A stretch of 64,000 nt of DNA from Chryseobacterium sp. 18061 (GTDB lineage Bacteria; Pseudomonadota; Gammaproteobacteria; Enterobacterales; Enterobacteriaceae), in NCBI GenBank assembly GCA_902706205.1, contig CACSKA010000008.1, positions 225,923 to 289,922 on the forward strand. Reading direction: 5' to 3'. Within the stretch, counting starts at the first letter, position 1. The number at the start of each line of letters is the position of its first letter. The position numbers were made by a program, and so were the translations under genes. A model generated the notes under the pieces. The model was not told the origin of the DNA. It was given only the letters and a program-made list of their open reading frames with translations, and did no database searches. This document shows positions 27,395 to 36,177 of this stretch, piece by piece.

Positions 27395-28456
27395 ATGCTT
27401 GCAAAGCTCTTACGCTCAGTCGCAATCGGATGTATCGTCAGTGGCCTTCTGCTGGCCGTTATGCCGTCATTGCGGCAATTTAACCCGCTAACATCAGCGC
27501 CTTATGACAGTGCTGATGAATCGCCTGTCAGCTATAACCAGGCGGTAAAACGCGCTGCACCTGCGGTGGTGAACGTCTACAACCGCGCACTGAACAACAA
27601 TTCCAGCCATAACATGCTGACGCTAGGATCCGGGGTCATCATGGACCAGCGTGGGTACATCATTACCAACAAGCACGTGATTAACGATGCCGACCAAATC
27701 ATCGTCGCACTACAGGATGGTCGCGTATTTGAAGCGCTGATCGTCGGCTCCGATAGCCTGACCGATCTCGCAGTATTGAAAATCAACGCTAACGGCGGGC
27801 TGCCGGTTATCCCTATCAACCCTAAACGCCCTCCGCACATTGGCGATGTGGTCCTGGCGATTGGTAATCCTTACAACCTGGGGCAAACCATCACACAAGG
27901 GATAATCAGCGCCACCGGTCGTATCGGCCTCAATCCATCAGGCCGCCAGAATTTCCTGCAAACGGACGCCTCTATCAACCACGGTAACTCCGGCGGTGCG
28001 CTGGTGAACTCGCTTGGTGAACTGATGGGGATTAACACCCTTTCCTTTGATAAAAGTAATGATGGCGAAACGCCGGAAGGTATTGGTTTCGCCATTCCGT
28101 TCCAGCTGGCGACCAAAATTATGGATAAGTTGATCCGAGATGGGCGGGTGATTCGTGGCTACATCGGCATTAGCGGCCGTGAAATTGCTCCGCTGCATGC
28201 GCAGGGCGGCCCGATGGACCAGATTCAGGGAATTGTGGTCAATGAAGTGGCGTCGGGTGGCCCGGCGGCGGAAGCCGGTATTCAGGTCAACGACGTCATT
28301 GTCTCCGTGAACAACAAGCCTGCGGTCTCGGCACTGGAAACCATGGACCAGGTAGCGGAAATTCGCCCAGGTTCAGTTATCCCGGTAGTGGTGATGCGTG
28401 ATGATAAAAAGCAGTCGCTTGATGTCACCATTCAGGAATACCCCGCCACCAACTGA
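27395..28456 (+). CDS. degS: Inner-membrane stress-sensor protease DegS
   Basis: DegS senses unfolded outer-membrane porins through its PDZ domain and makes the first cut in RseA, releasing sigma-E. The 353-residue protein has an N-terminal membrane anchor (SVAIGCIVSGLLLAVMPS). The protease domain carries His94, Asp124 and Ser199 (HGNSGGA), followed by a single PDZ domain. The ATG at 27395 gives the E. coli-type N-terminus; the upstream extension of the frame was rejected. Confidence 0.97.
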   Translation: MLAKLLRSVAIGCIVSGLLLAVMPSLRQFNPLTSAPYDSADESPVSYNQAVKRAAPAVVNVYNRALNNNSSHNMLTLGSGVIMDQRGYIITNKHVINDADQIIVALQDGRVFEALIVGSDSLTDLAVLKINANGGLPVIPINPKRPPHIGDVVLAIGNPYNLGQTITQGIISATGRIGLNPSGRQNFLQTDASINHGNSGGALVNSLGELMGINTLSFDKSNDGETPEGIGFAIPFQLATKIMDKLIRDGRVIRGYIGISGREIAPLHAQGGPMDQIQGIVVNEVASGGPAAEAGIQVNDVIVSVNNKPAVSALETMDQVAEIRPGSVIPVVVMRDDKKQSLDVTIQEYPATN

Positions 28457-28463
28457 CAGGCAT

Positions 28464-28493
28464 AAAAAAACCGGAGCGATGGCTCCGGTTTTT
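28464..28493. terminator. Bidirectional terminator between degS and mdh
   Basis: CCGGAGC-gatg-GCTCCGG stem with seven As before and five Ts after, placed between the converging degS and mdh genes. It can serve both. Confidence 0.92.
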
Positions 28494-28509
28494 CATTCTG
28501 GTGTCAGGA

Positions 28510-29445
28510 TTATTTGACGAATTCTTCACCCAGAACGATATCTTTCTTCAGCGTGTCCAGCATGCCTTCCAGCGAATGCTGCTCCCAGGCGCTCAGTTTG
28601 CCGATAGACTGGCGCTCTTCCACACCGTTTTTACCCAGCAGCAGCGGTTGAGAGAAGAAACGCGCATATTGGCCATCGCCTTCAACGTAGGCGCATTCCA
28701 CCACACCTTTTTCGCCTTGCAGCGCACGCACCAGAGACAGACCGAAACGTGCCGCAGCCTGGCCCATAGACAGCGTTGCAGACCCGCCACCGGCTTTCGC
28801 CTCCACCACTTCGGTACCCGCATTCTGAATGCGCTTGGTCAGGTCAGCCGCTTCCTGCTCGGAGAAGCTCACGCCAGGAATTTGCGACAGCAACGGGAGA
28901 ATGGTCACGCCTGAGTGCCCGCCAATCACCGGCACTTCGATGTCATTCGGCTGCTTGCCTTTCAGTTCCGCCACGAAGGTATTTGAGCGGATGATGTCCA
29001 GCGTGGTGACGCCGAACAGTTTGTTTTTGTCGTACACGCCCGCTTTCTTTAACACTTCAGCGGCAATCGCCACTGTGGTGTTAACCGGGTTAGTGATGAT
29101 GCCAATGCAGGCTTTAGGGCAGGTTTTTGCCACCTGCTGCACCAGATTCTTCACGATGCCAGCGTTGACGTTGAACAGATCGGAGCGATCCATCCCCGGC
29201 TTACGTGCGACGCCAGCAGAAATCAGCACCACATCAGCGCCTTCCAGTGCTGGGGTTGCGTCTTCGCCGGAGAAGCCTTTGATTTTCACCGCGGTTGGGA
29301 TATGACTGAGATCCACTGCCACGCCAGGGGTTACCGGCGCGATATCATACAGGGAGAGTTCTGAGCCTGAAGGCAGTTGGGTCTTAAGTAGTAGGGCAAG
29401 TGCCTGGCCAATACCGCCAGCTGCACCGAGGACTGCGACTTTCAT
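28510..29445 (-). CDS. mdh: Malate dehydrogenase (NAD)
   Basis: Mdh interconverts malate and oxaloacetate in the TCA cycle. The 311-residue protein has the Rossmann motif GAAGGIG at residues 7-13, substrate arginines R81, R87 and R153, and the catalytic pair D150 and H177 (GGHSGVT). It is close to E. coli Mdh, one residue shorter. It is divergent from argR across a 415-base gap, as in E. coli. Repression by ArcA and control by CRP are known in E. coli, but I cannot place those sites by eye. Confidence 0.98.
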   Translation of the reverse strand: MKVAVLGAAGGIGQALALLLKTQLPSGSELSLYDIAPVTPGVAVDLSHIPTAVKIKGFSGEDATPALEGADVVLISAGVARKPGMDRSDLFNVNAGIVKNLVQQVAKTCPKACIGIITNPVNTTVAIAAEVLKKAGVYDKNKLFGVTTLDIIRSNTFVAELKGKQPNDIEVPVIGGHSGVTILPLLSQIPGVSFSEQEAADLTKRIQNAGTEVVEAKAGGGSATLSMGQAAARFGLSLVRALQGEKGVVECAYVEGDGQYARFFSQPLLLGKNGVEERQSIGKLSAWEQHSLEGMLDTLKKDIVLGEEFVK

Positions 29446-29860
29446 CCTAAACTCCTTATTATGGTTAGTTTCATCTACCGAAACTCCGTTGCGGCAACCT
29501 TAATTCACAAGGTAAATAATGACAACAAACGTCATTGAAGAATGCGGCATTCCCCGCAGCATTGCGGTGTCATTGCTCACTTTACCGCCTGTGACAAGAG
29601 AACCGCGACGGCGTAACCAGTCGACTGTTGGTTACAATACACCCAGCCAGACAAGCAAAACAACATCATTTTTATAACATTTTATTTACTTTTGGCGTTA
29701 TTTTCGACACGTGACGAAAGCATGTTTCTTGATAACGATTTTTGATAAAATCCTTCCCTTTCATAACATTATTTCAGCCTTATTCACGGCAGATCATTTG
29801 CATAAAAATTCATCCATATGCATAATAATGTTGTTTTTACCGCCATGATACGGGTGACTT
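29446..29860. other. Divergent mdh-argR control region
   Basis: The 415-base gap holds the argR operator (29797-29834). It also contains an inverted repeat GTAACCA/TGGTTAC (29613-29619 with 29629-29635) in the upstream part of the mdh leader, and a very AT-rich middle (about 29650-29770). No coding sequence is supported. I could not assign core promoters with confidence. Confidence 0.6.
29797..29834. promoter_or_regulatory. Paired ARG boxes upstream of argR
   Basis: Two adjacent 18-bp AT-rich imperfect palindromes, TTTGCATAAAAATTCATC and TATGCATAATAATGTTGT, match the ArgR box pattern (TNTGAATWWWWATTCANW) in most conserved positions. The paired layout with a 2-3 base gap is typical, and the same site is present before E. 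coli argR, where it gives autoregulation. Confidence 0.8.
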
Positions 29861-30331
29861 ATGCGAAGCTCCGCTAAGCAAGACGAATTAATCAAAGCGT
29901 TTAAATCGCTACTAAAAGAAGAAAAGTTCAGCTCTCAAGGTGAGATTGTTCAGGCATTACAGGAGGAGGGCTTCGAAAATATCAATCAGTCCAAAGTCTC
30001 CCGTATGCTGACTAAGTTTGGCGCGGTACGTACCCGCAATGCCAAAATGGAAATGGTTTATTGCCTGCCAGCAGAACTGGGCGTGCCGACCACATCCAGC
30101 CCGCTGAAAAACCTGGTGCTGGATATCGACTACAACGATTCGGTGGTGGTCATTCATACCAGTCCCGGTGCCGCACAGCTGATTGCCCGCCTGCTCGACT
30201 CGCTGGGTAAAGCTGAAGGGATCCTCGGCAGCATTGCCGGTGACGACACCATCTTCACCACGCCAGCGCGTGGATTTACCGTTAAAGACCTGTACGAAGC
30301 CATTCTGGTGCTGTTCGAACAAGAGCTTTAA
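29861..30331 (+). CDS. argR: Arginine repressor ArgR
   Basis: ArgR is the hexameric arginine-dependent repressor of arginine biosynthesis and an accessory factor in Xer recombination. The 156-residue protein has a winged helix-turn-helix N-domain (SSQGEIVQALQEEGFENINQSKVSRMLTK split around residues 24-52). The C-terminal arginine-binding and hexamerisation domain carries HTSPGAAQ and AGDDTIF, with the Asp pair used for ligand contact. It is almost identical to E. coli ArgR. Confidence 0.98.
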   Translation: MRSSAKQDELIKAFKSLLKEEKFSSQGEIVQALQEEGFENINQSKVSRMLTKFGAVRTRNAKMEMVYCLPAELGVPTTSSPLKNLVLDIDYNDSVVVIHTSPGAAQLIARLLDSLGKAEGILGSIAGDDTIFTTPARGFTVKDLYEAILVLFEQEL

Positions 30332-30338
30332 TCGGCCT

Positions 30339-30361
30339 CTCTCCGGCATCTGGCCGGAGAG
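30339..30361 (+). terminator. Hairpin terminator after argR
   Basis: CTCTCCGGC and GCCGGAGAG form a perfect 9-bp stem with a 5-base loop, 8 bases after the argR stop. The tail (CGTCTTATC) is only weakly T-rich. Confidence 0.7.
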
Positions 30362-30641
30362 CGTCTTATCCCCCTCACACATCTCCTGCCGCTACATAAA
30401 ACCCCCTTTTATTTAACATTAAGTGCGTTTCACTGGCTAAATGTAATCAGCCAGTGAATGTTGTTATCAAAAGCGCACAAATTATCAATTCACTCTATCC
30501 ATATGATTTTCTTAGTAAGAAAAGCTACTTCCCGACTCGAGCTGACGTTTTTAATGCTTTTACGTTATAAAAATGACGGTTTTTGACACTTAATTACACG
30601 CGAAACCATTAGCTTGGTATTAATTTCTTCGGCGATTAGTG

Positions 30642-30647
30642 TATAAT
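30642..30647 (+). promoter_or_regulatory. yhcN promoter -10
   Basis: A perfect TATAAT lies 63 bases before the yhcN ATG. The matching -35 is weak (TTAATT at 30620-30625, 16-base spacing), which suggests activator dependence. Confidence 0.5.
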
Positions 30648-30709
30648 TAATTTTGTGATGAGGGTCACGAAATAGAGGCCCTGCTAAAAAATTCGACGAG
30701 GTGAAAATT

Positions 30710-30973
30710 ATGAAAATCAAAACCACTGTGAGTGCACTGACCATTCTTTCTGTTCTTTCTTTTGGCGCTTTCGCCGCTGATTCGATCAATGCGGATCAGG
30801 CAGCAAATCGCGAAGCTATCGGCACCGTTTCCGTCGGTGCAGTCGGTTCTTCCCCAATGGACATGCACGACATGCTGAATCAGAAAGCGCAGGAAAAAGG
30901 GGCATCCTCTTACCGCGTAATCGAAGCACGTAGCGGCGACCATTGGCACGCAACGGCTGAACTGTACAAATAA
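30710..30973 (+). CDS. yhcN: YhcN, periplasmic BhsA/McbA-family (DUF1471) protein
   Basis: This 87-residue exported protein belongs to the BhsA/McbA/YhcN family, small periplasmic proteins linked in E. coli to stress and biofilm; E. coli yhcN responds to acid and peroxide. It has a signal peptide ending AFA-ADS near residue 22. The mature domain ends in the family pattern SSYRVIEARSGDHWHATAELYK. I chose the ATG at 30710 behind GAGGTGA; a GTG three codons earlier is unlikely. A close paralogue follows 109 bases downstream on the same strand. Confidence 0.93.
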   Translation: MKIKTTVSALTILSVLSFGAFAADSINADQAANREAIGTVSVGAVGSSPMDMHDMLNQKAQEKGASSYRVIEARSGDHWHATAELYK

Positions 30974-31082
30974 GTTTTATTGATAGTCGGTACGAAACAA
31001 ACACGTCACAACGCGGCACCAGGCATAAAAAAAGCAGTTCAAACCTTCTCGCCGCGCAGTCTATGAATCAGGAGTAAAGATT

Positions 31083-31349
31083 ATGAAAAGCGCAATGATT
31101 ATCGCAACACTGGGTCTGGCATCGGTTCTTTCCTTTAGCGCAGGCGCAGCAGTACATCAGATTAGTGCAGAGCAGGCTCAGGGCATGCAATCCATGGGTA
31201 CTGTTTCGGTTTCACAGGTAGGCAGCGCCCCAATGGATATGCGTCATGAACTGGCAGCGAAAGCCGAGAAGGAAGGCGCCAGCAGCTACCGTATTATCGA
31301 AGCCCGTAGCGGCGACACCTGGCATGCCACTGCCGAGCTGTACAAATAA
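31083..31349 (+). CDS. Second YhcN-family (DUF1471) periplasmic protein
   Basis: This 88-residue protein is a tandem paralogue of the preceding yhcN. It has a signal peptide (MKSAMIIATLGLASVLSFSAGAA) and a mature domain with the same skeleton: MGTVSVSQVGSAPMDMRHELAAKAEKEGASSYRIIEARSGD then WHATAELYK. The last 20 or so residues are almost the same in both, while the signal peptides and the region before GTVSV differ. So the duplication is not recent. It has its own GGAGTAA ribosome binding site and ends at a strong terminator. Function is not known beyond the family. Confidence 0.9.
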   Translation: MKSAMIIATLGLASVLSFSAGAAVHQISAEQAQGMQSMGTVSVSQVGSAPMDMRHELAAKAEKEGASSYRIIEARSGDTWHATAELYK

Positions 31350-31375
31350 ACCCTCGTCGTCTTAATTGACGACTT

Positions 31376-31400
31376 GCCCCCGCCTGTCGGGGGCTTTTTT
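31376..31400 (+). terminator. Terminator after the YhcN-family pair
   Basis: GCCCCCG-cctgt-CGGGGGC stem followed by six Ts. A second small stem, GTCGTC/GACGAC (31356-31373), precedes it. The T-run touches the stop codon of the converging yhcO. Confidence 0.93.
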
Positions 31401-31674
31401 ATTGATGACGAACATTGAATCGCAGCATCCCTTCCAGCTCTTCCTCCGCCTCATCAAACAAAAGAATTAATGCCCCGTAGCGCCGACGCTGCTTCTCTTC
31501 CAGATGGACAAACTCAATTTCCAGCGGCAACGGCAGCTGACTGCCGGTGACCACTTCCCAGAGAGAATCCAAATCGCGAATAGCCGTACCGCTCAGTGCA
31601 AAAGTGCGGGTAAACTCACGATAGAAATCGTTCTGAGTACCTATTTCATCAAAATCAAAGGTATAGGTTTTCAT
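31399..31674 (-). CDS. yhcO: Barstar-family protein YhcO
   Basis: The 91-residue protein matches E. coli YhcO, a member of the barstar (RNase inhibitor) fold family. The start MKTYTFDFDEIGTQNDFYREFTRTF and the Asp/Glu-rich helix region (RDLDSLWEVVTGSQLPLPLEIEFVHLEE) fit barstar-like proteins. No barnase-type RNase gene is next to it, so a toxin-antitoxin role is not supported here. I used the ATG at 31674 behind GGGGAA, which gives the E. coli length; the frame is open 11 codons further upstream. Confidence 0.88.
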   Translation of the reverse strand: MKTYTFDFDEIGTQNDFYREFTRTFALSGTAIRDLDSLWEVVTGSQLPLPLEIEFVHLEEKQRRRYGALILLFDEAEEELEGMLRFNVRHQ

Positions 31675-31726
31675 GCATTCCCCGCCTCTTTCCTGGCCGG
31701 GCGACAATCGCCACCCGGGCTCCGGC

Positions 31727-33181
31727 TTACAATCCCCCCAGATGCAGGGTTTTCACTTCCAGAAACTCTTCCAGTCCCAGTACCGAACCTTCACGACCCA
31801 GCCCGGACTCTTTAACGCCGCCAAACGGCCCTAATTCTGTCGATACAGCGCATTCGTTAATCCCGATCATGCCGCTTTCCAGTGCTTGCGATACGCGGAA
31901 CACACGCTGCAGATTTTGAGTATAGAAGTAAGCCGCCAGACCAAACGGGGTGTTATTCGCCCGCTGAATCACTTCCTCTTCGCTGGTGAATCTGAAGCAG
32001 GCAGCTACCGGCCCAAACGTCTCTTCCTGCGCAAGCTGCATATTGTCGCTGCAATCACCCAGTACCGTTGGCTGCCAGAAATTGCCGCCGAGCGCATGCA
32101 GTTTTCCCCCCGCCAGCACGCTGGCCCCTTTCGCGACCGCATCTTCCACGTGTTCGCGTACTTTTTTCACGGCAGCAGGTTCAATCATCGGCCCGACCAC
32201 TACGCCGTCGTCCACGCCGTTTCCGACCTTAAGCGCATTCACCGCCTCGGTAAGCCTGTGGGTGAAATCGTTATAGATCTTTTCATGAATATAGAAGCGA
32301 TTAACGCTGACGCAGACCTGCCCGGCGTTGCGGAATTTATTGGCTATCGCCCCTTTTACCGCCGCGTCGATATCCGCATCGTCAAAAACGATATAAGGCG
32401 CGTTACCGCCAAGTTCCATCGACACTTTTTTCATGGTTTCTGCGGCATTGCGCATCAACGTTTTACCAACCGCCGTTGAGCCGGTGAAGGAGATTTTACG
32501 CACCTCGTGGCTCGCCATAATCGCGTCGCTGATTTCCTGAGTCGTCCCGGCGACCGCGTTAAGCACGCCATCAGGCACGCCCGCTTTCTTCGCCAGCTGC
32601 AGCAACGCAAAGGCGCTGAGCGGCGTGTTATTCGCAGGTTTGATGACGCCGGTACAGCCCGCAGCCAGCGCCGGACCGAGTTTGCGGGTCAGCATCGCCA
32701 TCGGGAAGTTCCACGGGGTAATAGCCGCCACAACGCCGATCGGTTCGCGGGTGGCCAGAATGCGTGAGCCCGGTTTGGCGGGAGGGATAATTTCGCCGTT
32801 GGCGCGTTTGCCTTGCTCAGCGAACCACTGAATGAAACTCGCCGCGTATTCAACTTCACCTTCGGCCTCTTTCAGCGGCTTGCCCTGCTCGGTGGTCATT
32901 AGTCTGCCGAGCCAGGTTTTGTTTTCGATGATCAGCTGATACCAGCGATACAATATTTCTGAGCGCTCTTTAGCGGTTTTCGCACGCCATAGCGGGAAGG
33001 CTTTGCTTGCCGCCGCGATGGCAGCTTCGGTTTCCTGCTTCCCGGCTTTCGCGACCCTGGCGATCGTTTCACCGGTTGCCGGGTTTACCACGTCGAAGGT
33101 GGTTTCAAGCGTTTTCCATATTCCGTCGACCAGATATCCAGTCTGAAAAAGTTCGTTATCTTGAAGTGTCTGCATGGTCAT
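31727..33181 (-). CDS. NAD(P)-dependent aldehyde dehydrogenase, GabD-like
   Basis: This 484-residue protein is an aldehyde dehydrogenase of the succinate-semialdehyde dehydrogenase (GabD) branch, oxidising an aldehyde to the acid with NAD(P). Visible features are ITPWNFP near residue 154, the cofactor motif SFTGSTAVGK near 231, general-base Glu256 in MELGGNAP, and nucleophile Cys290 in RNAGQVCVSVNRF. GabD has a second nearby Cys that is Ser here. It has no gabT or gabP neighbour. It lies just beyond the aaeXAB terminator on the same strand, between yhcO and aaeB, a place where E. coli has no gene. The true substrate is unknown. Confidence 0.85.
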   Translation of the reverse strand: MTMQTLQDNELFQTGYLVDGIWKTLETTFDVVNPATGETIARVAKAGKQETEAAIAAASKAFPLWRAKTAKERSEILYRWYQLIIENKTWLGRLMTTEQGKPLKEAEGEVEYAASFIQWFAEQGKRANGEIIPPAKPGSRILATREPIGVVAAITPWNFPMAMLTRKLGPALAAGCTGVIKPANNTPLSAFALLQLAKKAGVPDGVLNAVAGTTQEISDAIMASHEVRKISFTGSTAVGKTLMRNAAETMKKVSMELGGNAPYIVFDDADIDAAVKGAIANKFRNAGQVCVSVNRFYIHEKIYNDFTHRLTEAVNALKVGNGVDDGVVVGPMIEPAAVKKVREHVEDAVAKGASVLAGGKLHALGGNFWQPTVLGDCSDNMQLAQEETFGPVAACFRFTSEEEVIQRANNTPFGLAAYFYTQNLQRVFRVSQALESGMIGINECAVSTELGPFGGVKESGLGREGSVLGLEEFLEVKTLHLGGL

Positions 33182-33230
33182 AGTTGTCCCCTGACGGTGA
33201 TGTCCTGTGATAACAGTTAAGTATAGCCAT

Positions 33231-33261
33231 AAAAAAACCGACGCTTTTGGCGTCGGTTTTT
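33231..33261 (-). terminator. Terminator of aaeXAB
   Basis: CCGACGC-ttttg-GCGTCGG stem with seven As on the left (a T7 tail when read on the minus strand) and five Ts on the right. It lies 4 bases beyond the aaeB stop and separates the efflux operon from the aldehyde dehydrogenase gene. Confidence 0.9.
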
Positions 33262-33264
33262 GGG

Positions 33265-35232
33265 TTAACTCACCGTGAGCGCATGCTGATATTTCCTCAG
33301 CATACCCACCAGTCGATTGACCGGTTCGGTGACCTGAGGCGACGCCTGCCAGATAACCAGTTTTTCCTGGTACACATCCAGTTCCTCCAGCAAGCGGTCA
33401 AAGTAACGGCGGCGCTTATCGTCGTTGCTGGCTGAAATGAGCTTATCCGCCGTACGACGCAGCTGGCGGTGGAACGCAGAGAGGTCGTCGTTAATCGGTA
33501 CTGGCGCGTCGCGCAGGCGCTGGTGCGCAATAATCAGCGTCAAGGCCAGGCGGAATTTGGCGAGATCGCCCGGGTATTTGTTCAGGAGTAAAAACAGCTG
33601 CTGGTACAGGGCGGGCAGATGGTTCTCATTGCGGCGAGCGGTGTTGGTCGTCAAGGAGGAAACGGCGGCCGATACAAACTGATTCAGCAGCACGCGTCCG
33701 GTTCGAGCCTGGGAGTTATCACGCACCAGCAAGATAACCATCAACGCCAGGAAGCAGCCCACCAGCTGCCCGAGTGCGCTATCGAGGAACTGGCTGAAAT
33801 GGAAAGTCATCGGGTTATCCAGCACCAGAATGTTGATGGTGGACGCCAGCGTACCGAGCGAGCCCAGCCGCCGTTTCTGCACTTCAATCCCAATAAAGAA
33901 CGCCAGCACTGCGAGGCTGATACACAACAACAGCATACTTTGTTGGGTCGACGGCAGGACAACCAGGAAGTAAAACGCGCCAATCGGCAGCGCAGCAATG
34001 GTGCCGTACAGGAAGTCTATCCCCGCCATTTTAGGATTCGGCAGGCGCATTGCCAGCGAGGTCACCACGGCAATCATCACCATGGCACCGCTGCCGGATG
34101 TCCAGCCGGTCCACAGCCAGAACAACGTGCCGAGCGCACAGGAAAGCGTGGTACGCCAGAAATTGACCATCGCATGGTGGCGCTCCGCGGATTCCACCTT
34201 CACTACGACTTCGCCCTGCAAAATATCTTCTTCACGGGCGCTGATTTTTGCGTTACCCACGACGCCACGTTTAAGCAACTGATAACGCGTCGCGGCGCCA
34301 ATCCAGCTGTATAAGGTAATCGGCGTGTCGTGCTCGCCGGTCCAGGAAAGAATGCGGCGCATGCGTTTCAGCTGCTTATGCACGTCCTGCACCGTTTCAA
34401 CAGGCTGGTCGAACATTTCACGCCAGGCGGGCGTGATTAAATCTGGACGGAAGTTTTGAATCAGATAGGTTTCACAAGCCTGAGTTATCAGCGTCAAAGA
34501 GAGCGTATTTAGCGCTTTCAGACGTCGATTGGCGCGCGCCCAGCGGGAAGATTCCATGTGCAGGTTACTGCGCATTCCTTCAAGCGCCTGTGTCCGGCGC
34601 ACCAGTCCGCTCCAGGCGGCGTCAACTTCTTCGCTGTCACCGTGACGAATACAGAGCTGCATCAGCTGATATTGAGCAACCAATAATGCATCAAGTTCCC
34701 GATCGATCTCTTGTTTAATCGACCGTGGGGAAAACAGCAAATCGGCGACGATCGCACACACAATCCCGATCACAATCTCGCTGCAACGCTCGACGGCAAA
34801 CTGCGGCGAAAGCAGCGGTTCGTTCTGAATGGTGATGATAATGATCAGCGCCGTGTAGCCCGCCAGGCCCCAGGCGTAGGAGTTCTCCACTTTCACCAGT
34901 GAAGACACCCAGGTACAGAAACCCGCCCACAAACAGCACACCATCACCATCACTAACGGGGCGCGGATCATGCCGATGATCATCACCAGTGCGGCGATAC
35001 AGCCGATAAACGTTCCGCAAATACGGAGCATTCCGCGGTAGCGGATTGCTCCAGAATAAGGTTCGCCCCCGGCGGCAAACGCCGGTCCCGCTGCCACAAT
35101 TGCGGCTGTCAGTACCGCCCAGCGCGGGGTTTCAAGCTGAAAGTGAAAGCCGATAAACAGGGCCAGCACAATCGCGCAGGCCAGTTTGATAGCAAAACGC
35201 AGGTGTTGATCGGCAATAGAGAAAATGCCCAT
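33265..35232 (-). CDS. aaeB: Aromatic carboxylic acid efflux pump membrane subunit AaeB
   Basis: AaeB is the inner-membrane pump subunit that, with AaeA, exports p-hydroxybenzoate and related aromatic acids as a metabolic relief valve. The 655-residue protein has the PET/FUSC-family layout. Two blocks of about five membrane segments (residues 12-170 and 365-500) are each followed by a cytoplasmic domain. The length is that of E. coli AaeB. It starts 5 bases after aaeA, and a terminator follows its stop. Confidence 0.95.
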   Translation of the reverse strand: MGIFSIADQHLRFAIKLACAIVLALFIGFHFQLETPRWAVLTAAIVAAGPAFAAGGEPYSGAIRYRGMLRICGTFIGCIAALVMIIGMIRAPLVMVMVCCLWAGFCTWVSSLVKVENSYAWGLAGYTALIIIITIQNEPLLSPQFAVERCSEIVIGIVCAIVADLLFSPRSIKQEIDRELDALLVAQYQLMQLCIRHGDSEEVDAAWSGLVRRTQALEGMRSNLHMESSRWARANRRLKALNTLSLTLITQACETYLIQNFRPDLITPAWREMFDQPVETVQDVHKQLKRMRRILSWTGEHDTPITLYSWIGAATRYQLLKRGVVGNAKISAREEDILQGEVVVKVESAERHHAMVNFWRTTLSCALGTLFWLWTGWTSGSGAMVMIAVVTSLAMRLPNPKMAGIDFLYGTIAALPIGAFYFLVVLPSTQQSMLLLCISLAVLAFFIGIEVQKRRLGSLGTLASTINILVLDNPMTFHFSQFLDSALGQLVGCFLALMVILLVRDNSQARTGRVLLNQFVSAAVSSLTTNTARRNENHLPALYQQLFLLLNKYPGDLAKFRLALTLIIAHQRLRDAPVPINDDLSAFHRQLRRTADKLISASNDDKRRRYFDRLLEELDVYQEKLVIWQASPQVTEPVNRLVGMLRKYQHALTVS

Positions 35233-35237
35233 AGCGA

Positions 35238-36170
35238 TTAACCGAACTCACGCAGACGCATACCTAACTTCTGGAAGAAGGAGGCCTTCTGCGTATCTCT
35301 GTCTTTCGCGCCGGTGATGATAACCGTGGCAGTGGTGCCTGCTGGCCACAGGTTGCCCTGCTGCTGATCGAGGCGAATACGCACTGGCACACGCTGTGCC
35401 AGTCGCACCCATTCAAGATTAGAATCGATGGTCGCCATTCCTTTTACATCGCTACTGCTGCTGGCGTTGGTCACACCTGCCGCAATGCTGTCGACGGTGC
35501 CCTTGATGACTTTGGTGCTGCCTAACGGGGTAATTTCCGCGCGATAGCCTGGACGCACGCCTTCCAGCTTTGTCTCCTCCATATAGGCCATCACGTAGAA
35601 GCTTTCTTTTTTCACCAGCGCCACGGCGGTCGAACCGCGAGTAATAAATTCACCGCTGTACACGTTCAGGTTGGTCACCCAACCATCGGCCGGGGCGCGA
35701 ATGACGGTACGTTCGAGGTCAAGACGCGCCAAATCACGGGTGGCCTGCGCTTTCGCTAACTGATGTTGAACGGTTTGTAAGAGGTTGTTAGCCTGGTCAA
35801 TCTCTTCGCGAGACATGGCCATGGTGCCTAACTGGTTACGGCGTCCGGCTTCACGACGTTTTTCTGACGCCAGCACCTGATAGTACGCCACATCGGCATC
35901 AGCTTCTTCGAGCGCTTTTTGGTAACGCGGCTGATCGATAGTAAACAGGACCTGATTTTTGCGAATCAGTTGGTTATCCTTCACATTCACATCCGTGATA
36001 AGCCCTGCAACGTCCGGCGCAATGGCCACAACATCAGCGCTGAAGCGTGCATCACGCGTCCACGGTGATTCGGTGTAATAAACCCATGCGTGGAAAATTG
36101 CGATAAATGCCAGCACCACCAAAATCAACGTGATGGCGGTACGAGAGATTTTTCTTGTTAGTGTTTTCAC
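35238..36170 (-). CDS. aaeA: Aromatic carboxylic acid efflux periplasmic adaptor AaeA
   Basis: AaeA is the membrane-fusion (HlyD/EmrA-type) subunit that partners AaeB. The 310-residue protein has one N-terminal membrane segment (TAITLILVVLAFIAIFHAW). A split lipoyl-like domain follows (TRDARFSADVVAIAPDVAGLI early and RAPADGWVTNLNVYSGEFI later), separated by an alpha-helical hairpin (about residues 80-150). Length equals E. coli AaeA. It sits 7 bases after aaeX. Confidence 0.96.
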   Translation of the reverse strand: MKTLTRKISRTAITLILVVLAFIAIFHAWVYYTESPWTRDARFSADVVAIAPDVAGLITDVNVKDNQLIRKNQVLFTIDQPRYQKALEEADADVAYYQVLASEKRREAGRRNQLGTMAMSREEIDQANNLLQTVQHQLAKAQATRDLARLDLERTVIRAPADGWVTNLNVYSGEFITRGSTAVALVKKESFYVMAYMEETKLEGVRPGYRAEITPLGSTKVIKGTVDSIAAGVTNASSSSDVKGMATIDSNLEWVRLAQRVPVRIRLDQQQGNLWPAGTTATVIITGAKDRDTQKASFFQKLGMRLREFG

Positions 36171-36177
36171 AGCGACC

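Larger units (their letters stand above)
30332..30709. other. AT-rich gap between argR and yhcN
   Basis: This 378-base stretch holds the argR hairpin at its left end and the yhcN promoter at its right end (TATAAT at 30642-30647). The middle is AT-rich with no supported gene. The transcribed leader of yhcN would be roughly 60 bases. Confidence 0.6.

Noticed and set aside
31399..31674. yhcO as the antitoxin of a toxin-antitoxin pair
   Set aside because: The protein is barstar-like, but no barnase or other toxin-sized gene lies beside it, and the same lone gene is found in E. coli.
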